Positions 14,376-19,550 of a stretch of 19,550 nucleotides of DNA are shown one piece after another; within the stretch, counting starts at the first letter, position 1; each line of letters starts with the position of its first letter. The stretch is from JAVBKP01 sp031553975 (GTDB taxonomy: Bacteria > Bacillota > Clostridia > Peptostreptococcales > Anaerovoracaceae): contig JAVBKP010000064.1 in assembly GCA_031553975.1 (NCBI GenBank), positions 1 through 19,550 of the forward strand. Direction: 5' to 3'. The notes beneath the pieces are model-generated. The model was given only the letters and a program-made list of their open reading frames with translations, ran no database searches and had not been told where the DNA came from. The translations under genes were made by a program, and so were the position numbers.

Positions 14376-14609
14376 TTAGTTAGCGTTATCTTCTACATAC
14401 TTTACTATGTCGCCGATGGTCTTGAATTTCTCTGCATCTTCGTCAGGAATCTCAATATCAAACTCATCTTCGATGGCCATAATAATCTCAACAGCATCTA
14501 GTGAATCAGCTTCAAGATCTTTCATTAACGAAGAGTCTAAAGCGATGCTAGCCGTGTCATCAAGTGCTAACTGGTCAGCGATAATTTCTTTAATCTTCTC
14601 AAAAATCAT
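14376..14609 (-). CDS. acpP: Acyl carrier protein
   Basis: A 77-residue acidic helical protein with the phosphopantetheine site S36 in EADSLDAVEIIMAIEDEF. It carries growing acyl chains in fatty-acid synthesis. AAAGGAGG precedes the ATG. It stands alone, with its own promoter and terminator, rather than inside a fab cluster. Confidence 0.96.
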   Translation of the reverse strand: MIFEKIKEIIADQLALDDTASIALDSSLMKDLEADSLDAVEIIMAIEDEFDIEIPDEDAEKFKTIGDIVKYVEDNAN

Positions 14610-14642
14610 AGTAAACCTCCTTTTCTAAATAAATATAATTGA

Positions 14643-14671
14643 ATTATACAAGGCATAGTTACTATATGCAA
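14643..14671 (-). promoter_or_regulatory. Promoter of acpP
   Basis: On the minus strand, TTGCAT (14671-14666), a 17-base spacer and TATAAT (14648-14643). The spacer contains a 5-1-5 palindrome, ATAGT-T-ACTAT, at 14655-14665. Confidence 0.72.
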
Positions 14672-14717
14672 CTGTATTTTTTACAAAATTCAAAAATTTA
14701 TACAACATCTAGCAATA

Positions 14718-16652
14718 CTAACTATTTTCCTCGAGCCATTCCAAGGCAGTGGTCCAAGTAACATACTCATATTCCAAGGATTCTTTGGCGGCGACCAGCT
14801 CCGTTTGGAGTGCGGCGGTTTTTTCATAATCAGAGAAAACTTCTTCTTTGCACATTTCATTTTCTATGTTAGCAATAACACCTTCCCACTTTGCGATGTT
14901 TTCTTCAGCCTTTTCGGCCTCGCGTTTTTTGCTCCGAACAGCACTGACATTTTCTTTGTTTTTTAAAAATTGCTTCTTGCCCTCAGACCCCGAATCCAAC
15001 TTGGTTTCGGCAGAGGCAAAACCAGAGAGTGAAGACAAGGCAGAACGTTTTTCTAAATAGTAATCATAATTCCCTAGATACTCTTTCATACTATCTGCAC
15101 TAAGCTCCAAGGTCTTGCTAGATACTTTATTTAAAAAATACCTGTCGTGGGATACGAAGAGAACGGTCCCTGGAAAGTCGATGAGCGCGTCTTCAAATAT
15201 TTCTTTTGATTGGATGTCTAGGTGGTTGGTAGGTTCATCCATGATGAGAAAGTTAGCGCCTGAGAGCATGAGTTTTAAAAGAGAAAGCCTTGCTTTTTCT
15301 CCTCCTGAAAGGCCACTGACAGGCTTAAACACATCATCCCCCCTGAACAAAAACCGGCCGAGGATACTTCGCAGTTCTCGCTCGTCATATAAATGATAAT
15401 CAGAATGCATTTCATTTAGAACTGTATTTGATGGATTTAGCATTTCCTGACCTTGGTCATAATATCCAAAATTCACATGAAACCCAGGTTTTATCATGCC
15501 AGCTTCTATGGGAATCATAGATAGTATCATCTTTAGTAATGTTGTTTTTCCAACACCATTTGGACCAACTAGGCTTATTTTTTCTTCTCTTTTTACATCA
15601 AAAGATACATTCCTAAAAAGTGTACGGCTTCCAAAACTTTTGGATAGTCCTTCCACATGTAAAGCGTCATTTCCACTTTGGATTGCTTGCTTGAAATTTA
15701 TTTTGATCTTTCCAAGGACAGCGGCAGGCTTGTCTATGACTTCCATATGGCCTAGCATTTTTTCTCTGGACTGGGCCCTTTTTACTAACTTTTCTGTGCC
15801 ATGCTGCTTGAAGCGACGAATGATCTCCTCTTGCTTGGCAATTTCTTTCTGCTGAGCCTCATACTGTTTTTGCGCAGAGTCCCCTGCCTGTTTTTTCTTT
15901 TCCACGTATTGGGTATAGTTGCCTGTATAGATGGACAATTTCCTGTTTTCCATCTCGAAGATTTTATTTACGGTCTGGTCTAAGAAGTAACGATCGTGTG
16001 AAATCAGCATGATAGCTCCTTCATAGCTTTTTAAATACTGCTCTAACCACCTAAGGGTATCTATATCTAGATGGTTGGTAGGCTCATCCAGCAAGAGCAA
16101 ATCAGGTTTTTTGAGAAGAAGTGCTGCCAGAGAAAGCCTAGTTTTCTCACCACCGCTGAGAATAGCCACAGGCTTGTTCAAGTAGTCTGACCCAAATCCC
16201 ATACTGTTTAATATCCCTACGACCTCACTTTTATATGTGAAGCCACCCTTGTTCTTAAATGTTTCATTTAAATCGTCGTAATCATGGAGCAACTGGTGAA
16301 CATCTTGTCCTTTTTCTGACAATTCAGAGATTTTGTGGGACATATCAAGCATGTCTTTTTCCATTTGGATTAAGTGAGAAAAGATTGACAACATCTCCTC
16401 ATGCAGTGTTTTTGACGAGTCAAATGCGCTGTTTTGCTTTAGATATCCTACGTTGCAGTGTTCGGAGACGAAAAAATCCCCTCCATCATGGGTTAAATCC
16501 CCAGACAAAATATTGAGTAGCGTGGTTTTGCCCGCACCGTTGACACCTACGAGGCCTACTCTCTCACCGTCGTTGATATGAAAAGAAACCCCAGAGATAA
16601 TCTCTGTGACGCCATAAGATTTTGTGATGTTATTTGCAGATAGTACGATCAT
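14718..16652 (-). CDS. ABC-F family ATP-binding protein
   Basis: A 644-residue soluble ATPase with two ABC cassettes and no membrane domain, like B. subtilis YdiF or E. coli Uup. ABC-F proteins bind the ribosome E site and rescue or adjust translation, some giving antibiotic protection. First cassette: Walker A GVNGAGKTT (36-44), signature LSGGEK (165-170), Walker B LLLLDEPTNHLD (185-196). The charged, helical interdomain linker spans about 240-325. Second cassette: GPNGVGKTT (363-371), LSGGEK (448-453), LIMDEPTNHLD (469-479). A C-terminal coiled-coil tail of about 100 residues (545-644) supports the YdiF/Uup type. Catalytic glutamates are written as Glu in both sites. The ribosome binding site is AGGGGAA; the promoter is not clear. 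The exact subfamily and any resistance role cannot be told. Confidence 0.92.
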   Translation of the reverse strand: MIVLSANNITKSYGVTEIISGVSFHINDGERVGLVGVNGAGKTTLLNILSGDLTHDGGDFFVSEHCNVGYLKQNSAFDSSKTLHEEMLSIFSHLIQMEKDMLDMSHKISELSEKGQDVHQLLHDYDDLNETFKNKGGFTYKSEVVGILNSMGFGSDYLNKPVAILSGGEKTRLSLAALLLKKPDLLLLDEPTNHLDIDTLRWLEQYLKSYEGAIMLISHDRYFLDQTVNKIFEMENRKLSIYTGNYTQYVEKKKQAGDSAQKQYEAQQKEIAKQEEIIRRFKQHGTEKLVKRAQSREKMLGHMEVIDKPAAVLGKIKINFKQAIQSGNDALHVEGLSKSFGSRTLFRNVSFDVKREEKISLVGPNGVGKTTLLKMILSMIPIEAGMIKPGFHVNFGYYDQGQEMLNPSNTVLNEMHSDYHLYDERELRSILGRFLFRGDDVFKPVSGLSGGEKARLSLLKLMLSGANFLIMDEPTNHLDIQSKEIFEDALIDFPGTVLFVSHDRYFLNKVSSKTLELSADSMKEYLGNYDYYLEKRSALSSLSGFASAETKLDSGSEGKKQFLKNKENVSAVRSKKREAEKAEENIAKWEGVIANIENEMCKEEVFSDYEKTAALQTELVAAKESLEYEYVTWTTALEWLEENS

Positions 16653-16741
16653 AATAAATTCCCCTATAAATATGTTGACTTTAGTATTCTACCACATATT
16701 TGGGAGAATTAAAAATTTGTGAATTATTTATCCAGTTTTTA

Positions 16742-16770
16742 TTGTGAGGCATACGAAAAGATAGTATAAT
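16742..16770 (+). promoter_or_regulatory. Promoter of rex
   Basis: TTGTGA at 16742-16747 and TATAAT at 16765-16770, spacer 17 bases. I see no Rex operator here, so autoregulation is not evident. Confidence 0.65.
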
Positions 16771-16819
16771 TAAAGGGAAAATATAAAGATGAGAAACCCG
16801 TGTGAGTGAGGGGAAAACA

Positions 16820-17455
16820 ATGGCGAAAAATGAAAAAATATCTAGCGCAGTAATAAGAAGATTACCTAGGTATAGAAGATATCTAGGCGAACTAATCAAA
16901 AAAGATGTTGCCAGAATATCTTCAAAGGAATTTAGCGAAATATTAGGATATACAGCATCACAAATTAGGCAAGATTTGAATAACTTTGGAGGATTCGGAC
17001 AACAGGGTTATGGATATAATGTGAAAGAGCTTCATGGACAAATAAGCAAAATATTAGGCATCATGCAAGAATATCATTTGGTAATAGTGGGTGCTAACCA
17101 CATGGCCAAGGCCTTGGCAAACTATTCTTATTATAAGACGGCAGGTTTTATAATAGACGGATTGTTTGATATTAACCCAGAGATCATTGGAACTGAAATA
17201 GATGGCAAGAAGGTTTTAGATTATGTTGAACTGGACAATTTCTTGCAAAACAACAAAATCGACATCGGTGTTATATGTACAAATAAACAAAGCGCCCAAG
17301 GCGTTGCTGAAAAGCTGGAAAAGGGTGGAATCAAAGGAATCTGGAATATTGCGCCAGTGGATTTGGTGGTAGATAAGAGCATTCAAGTAGAGAATCTTCA
17401 CATCAGTGACAGCCTACATGCACTTGTTTACTACATGAATCACGAAGAACAGTAA
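16820..17455 (+). CDS. rex: Redox-sensing transcriptional repressor Rex
   Basis: A 211-residue repressor that senses NADH/NAD+ and controls fermentation and energy genes in Gram-positive bacteria. Its winged-helix domain (about 1-80) carries ISSKEFSEILGYTASQIRQDL and the Rex hallmark NNFGGFGQQGYGYNV. The Rossmann domain begins at about 87, but its dinucleotide loop reads VGANHMAKAL (90-99) rather than the usual GAGNLGxAL, so two of three glycines are missing. The rest is intact: GLFDINPEIIG (114-124), GVICTNKQSAQGVAEKL, GIKGIWNIAPVDL and the C-terminal swapped helix. The ATG at 16820 follows GAGGGG; an in-frame GTG at 16802 lies before that site and is not the start. A candidate target lies upstream of ribU. 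Confidence 0.93.
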   Translation: MAKNEKISSAVIRRLPRYRRYLGELIKKDVARISSKEFSEILGYTASQIRQDLNNFGGFGQQGYGYNVKELHGQISKILGIMQEYHLVIVGANHMAKALANYSYYKTAGFIIDGLFDINPEIIGTEIDGKKVLDYVELDNFLQNNKIDIGVICTNKQSAQGVAEKLEKGGIKGIWNIAPVDLVVDKSIQVENLHISDSLHALVYYMNHEEQ

Positions 17456-17493
17456 AAAATGCATCAATGAATATAGCCGACTTTGAGGAAAAA

Positions 17494-17530
17494 GTAAAAA
17501 AAATAACCGTTTCGTATGAAACGGTTATTT
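17494..17530 (-). terminator. Terminator between convergent rex and ferredoxin genes
   Basis: A perfect 13-base stem, AAATAACCGTTTC with GAAACGGTTATTT, and a GTAT loop. The minus strand continues into a run of T residues, ending the ferredoxin transcript; on the plus strand it can serve rex, with a shorter T-run. Confidence 0.85.
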
Positions 17531-17544
17531 ATAGGTTACATATA

Positions 17545-17715
17545 TTATTTAGATGCTGGTGCATCAACAGGGCAAACATTAGCGCAAGCGCCACAATCAA
17601 TACAAGTGTCTGCATCGATTTGATATGCACTACTACCCTCAGAAATAGCTGATACAGGGCACTCAGGCTCGCAAGCTCCACAGCTAATACATGCTTCTCC
17701 AATTGCATATGCCAT
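17545..17715 (-). CDS. 2[4Fe-4S] ferredoxin
   Basis: A 56-residue clostridial-type ferredoxin, an electron carrier for reactions such as pyruvate:ferredoxin oxidoreductase and hydrogenase. Both cluster motifs are complete: CISCGACEPECP starting at residue 9 and CIDCGACANVCP starting at residue 38. The length is the classical one. The start at 17715 has an ideal AAAGGAGG site. It is monocistronic, convergent with rex and divergent from the P-loop/Asp23 gene. Confidence 0.97.
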   Translation of the reverse strand: MAYAIGEACISCGACEPECPVSAISEGSSAYQIDADTCIDCGACANVCPVDAPASK

Positions 17716-17747
17716 ATTATAATACCTCCTTTAGTAAAATTAACATC

Positions 17748-17776
17748 ATTGTACCATATAAACCAACCAACCACAA
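17748..17776 (-). promoter_or_regulatory. Promoter of the ferredoxin gene
   Basis: On the minus strand, TTGTGG (17776-17771), a 17-base spacer and TACAAT (17753-17748), giving a leader of about 25-30 bases. Confidence 0.6.
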
Positions 17777-17804
17777 CTAGATTTTAGTGCTAGGAGAAAG
17801 AATC

Positions 17805-18611
17805 ATGAAAGTATTTGGATTATCAGGAAAAAGCGGAACGGGGAAAAGCTATAGAGCCTTGCATGTCTGCAAAGAGAAAAATATTGATTACATCATAGAT
17901 GATGGATTGCTCATATCTGGAAATGCTATTCTCGCGGGCAGATCGGCCAAGAGGGAGTCCACCATGGTAGGGGCTATTAAGACTGCGTTGTTCAGCAAGG
18001 AAGAGCATAAAAATCAAGTATATGAAGCCATTAGGGCGAAGGAACCCAGAGCAATATTGATATTGGGGACCTCAGATGAGATGATTCACAAGATTGCAAA
18101 AAGACTGGAACTGCCAGAGGTGTCTGAGATGATATACATTGACGACATTACTACAGAGAAAGAGCGGGACATAGCGAGAGTGCAACGAATGGAGCTAGGC
18201 AAGCATGTTATTCCTGTGGCTACATTTCAGCTAAAACGTCAGTTTTCAGGGTATTTTCTCAATCCACTTCGTTTGTTTGGGCATAAAAAAGGTGTCATAA
18301 AAGATGACGAGGACAGGTCCATCGTAAGACCTACCTATAGCTACCTAGGAGAGTATTTTATCTCTGAGAAAGTTATTGCAGATATAATATTTAAAGTAAG
18401 TAGAGGGGTAGAGGGGGTAAGTGCTGTTAGCAAAATCGCAGTGAATACCTATGATGACGGCATTAGAATCAGTGCGGATATTCACATGGCATACGGCTCT
18501 AAGGTAGTAGATCAGGCTAGGCGGCTGCAAAGAGAAATTGAAAAGCAAGTAGAATTCATGACAGCGTTTAACGTATTGGAGATTGAACTTGCAGTACGAG
18601 GACTTGTATAA
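17805..18611 (+). CDS. P-loop NTPase fused to an Asp23/Gls24-like domain
   Basis: A 268-residue two-domain protein. The N-terminal part begins KVFGLSGKSGTGKSYRAL, with Walker A GKSGTGKS at 9-16; a kinase-like P-loop domain continues to about 140, including ILILGTSDEM and MIYIDDITTEKERD. From about 183 to the end it matches the Asp23/Gls24 (DUF322) fold: LGEYFISEKVIADIIFKVS, GVSAVSKIAVNTYDDGIRIS, then DIHMAYGSKVVDQARRLQ. Asp23 proteins are linked to envelope stress in Gram-positives; the function of this fusion is not known to me. The ATG at 17805 has AGGAG eight bases upstream. Its stop overlaps the glycosylase start by one base (TAATG). Confidence 0.85.
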   Translation: MKVFGLSGKSGTGKSYRALHVCKEKNIDYIIDDGLLISGNAILAGRSAKRESTMVGAIKTALFSKEEHKNQVYEAIRAKEPRAILILGTSDEMIHKIAKRLELPEVSEMIYIDDITTEKERDIARVQRMELGKHVIPVATFQLKRQFSGYFLNPLRLFGHKKGVIKDDEDRSIVRPTYSYLGEYFISEKVIADIIFKVSRGVEGVSAVSKIAVNTYDDGIRISADIHMAYGSKVVDQARRLQREIEKQVEFMTAFNVLEIELAVRGLV

Positions 18612-19516
18612 TGAAACATAAAAATTTTCAAATAGACGCCATTGAAAACGGGATTCTCATAAAAGGACTAAGGGATTTTGATCTAACCCATACCCTAGAA
18701 TGCGGACAGTGCTTTCGGTGGGAGAAAGAGGTTGATGGGAGCTATACAATTGTGGCTTTTAGACATGCCATAAACCTAAGGACAGAAGGACTAGACCAAG
18801 ATAAATGTTTATATATAGACAATGCCACTATTGAAGACTGGGACAACCTATGGAGGTCCTACTTTGATATAGATAGGGACTATGGACAATTGAAAAAAAC
18901 TATTTTAAAAATGGACAAGTCCAAGCACATGAAGGAGGCTATCGTCTTTGGCGCGGGTATGCGAATACTCAATCAAGACAGATGGGAAACCATCATATCC
19001 TTTATTCTTTCACAAAACAACAATATGGCTAGAATCAAAAAGTGCGTGGAGGGCGTGTGCCAACACTTTGGAGAGCCAATTGGTGAATACAAAGGAAAGA
19101 TGCGATACAGCTTTCCTACCCCTGAAAGACTTGCGGAGATAGAAGAAGCAGAGCTGGATGTGTGTAAACTGGGGTATAGAGCCAAGTATATTAGCCAAAC
19201 GGCAAGAAAACTCGTGGGCGACGGTGTGGACACATTAGAAATGTTAGCCGATGCTGACAAATCGGAAGTGAATACGTATTTGCGGACCTTGTCTGGCATA
19301 GGACCAAAGGTAGCCAACTGCATCACCTTATTTGCTTTTAGAAAATATGACAGCTTCCCCGTAGATGTATGGGTAAAAAGAATCATGTCAGTACTATACG
19401 GATTAGATGAGGGCGACTTAGCTGGAATGGAACGGTTCGCCGCTGAGAAATATGGCGACTTAGGCGGATTTGCTCAGCAATATCTATTCTTTTATGCAAG
19501 AGAGAGAGGTTTGTAA
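18611..19516 (+). CDS. 8-oxoguanine DNA glycosylase, OGG1 type
   Basis: A 301-residue bifunctional DNA glycosylase/AP lyase that removes 8-oxoguanine. The N-terminal OGG domain shows LTHTLECGQCFRWEKE (25-40); the HhH-GPD core has ETIISFILSQNNNMARIKK (126-144) and the hairpin-helix LSGIGPKVANC, in which K233 is the expected Schiff-base lysine. D252 in SFPVDVWVKRI is the catalytic aspartate. It is full length for clostridial OGG. Translational coupling to the P-loop/Asp23 gene is implied by the one-base overlap, and the next frame starts right after its stop. Confidence 0.94.
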   Translation: MKHKNFQIDAIENGILIKGLRDFDLTHTLECGQCFRWEKEVDGSYTIVAFRHAINLRTEGLDQDKCLYIDNATIEDWDNLWRSYFDIDRDYGQLKKTILKMDKSKHMKEAIVFGAGMRILNQDRWETIISFILSQNNNMARIKKCVEGVCQHFGEPIGEYKGKMRYSFPTPERLAEIEEAELDVCKLGYRAKYISQTARKLVGDGVDTLEMLADADKSEVNTYLRTLSGIGPKVANCITLFAFRKYDSFPVDVWVKRIMSVLYGLDEGDLAGMERFAAEKYGDLGGFAQQYLFFYARERGL

Positions 19517-19550
19517 TTGATATTATTGGGAACAATTTTAAATGCGGCAT
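19517..19550 (+). CDS. Probable DUF554 membrane protein (first codons only)
   Basis: A TTG immediately after the glycosylase stop opens a frame reading MILLGTILNAA before the window ends. This matches the N-terminus usual for DUF554 (YdfK-like) membrane proteins. AGAGAGG about 10 bases upstream could serve as the ribosome binding site. Only 11 codons are visible, so this is tentative. Confidence 0.45.
   Translation, partial: MILLGTILNAA

Noticed and set aside
16742..16819. A Rex autoregulatory site before rex
   Set aside because: The TTGTGA here is a promoter hexamer; no second half-site TTAACAA or near match is found.
17467..17652. 61-codon plus-strand frame after rex
   Set aside because: It runs through the perfect terminator stem and into the ferredoxin gene on the opposite strand, with no good ribosome binding site.
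17529..17774. 81-codon minus-strand frame over the ferredoxin gene
   Set aside because: Out-of-frame shadow of the 56-residue ferredoxin, which has both complete cluster motifs and the ribosome binding site.

Overview
The window looks like chromosome of a low-to-moderate G+C, anaerobic member of the Bacillota, most likely class Clostridia. The evidence is strong AGGAGG-type ribosome binding sites before almost every gene, a small 2[4Fe-4S] ferredoxin, the redox regulator Rex, an FMN riboswitch ahead of a RibU transporter, a PepV-type dipeptidase and a tsaE-tsaB-rimI-tsaD cluster. I see no rRNA, tRNA, CRISPR array, phage gene or transposase. The organism cannot be named from the sequence alone.

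Region 1 (1-5584) is the least ordinary part. A leftward run of closely packed genes goes from 4182 to beyond the left edge: aconitase/isopropylmalate-dehydratase-like large subunit, matching small subunit, DinB-family protein, DUF2156 (GNAT-fold) protein, a 29-codon micro-ORF with a strong ribosome binding site, and a metallo-beta-lactamase-fold hydrolase cut by the window edge. A LuxR-type regulator is transcribed divergently from 4460. The shared 277-base intergenic region holds two copies of ATAGT-N8-ACTAT, one touching the regulator's own promoter and one placed where an activator of the leftward operon would sit. Both dehydratase subunits keep the fold and iron-sulfur cysteines but have lost canonical active-site motifs (DSH in the large subunit, GSSRE in the small), so this looks like a regulated operon for an unassigned reaction.

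Region 2 (5585-9043) holds a terminator, an inverted repeat of the GGGACGGTTCT type, a Mn-type superoxide dismutase gene behind a 7-3-7 palindrome, a convergent EamA/DMT exporter gene, and a CapA-like lipoprotein gene with its own promoter. The CapA gene is followed closely by the M20 dipeptidase gene of region 3.

Region 3 (9069-14294) runs rightward: the PepV-like dipeptidase, an FMN riboswitch with terminator controlling ribU, then tsaE-tsaB-rimI-(67-aa unknown)-tsaD, the bacterial t6A tRNA-modification set with the S18 acetyltransferase. A near-consensus Rex operator lies at the predicted start point of the riboswitch transcript. That suggests riboflavin uptake is tied both to FMN level and to the NADH/NAD+ ratio, through the rex gene 6 kb away.

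Region 4 (14304-19550) has acpP and an ABC-F ATPase gene on the minus strand, then rex on the plus strand, a convergent ferredoxin gene, and a rightward set of P-loop/Asp23 protein, OGG-type 8-oxoguanine glycosylase and the first codons of a probable DUF554 membrane protein. The Rex protein has an unusual dinucleotide-binding loop that lacks two of the three expected glycines.
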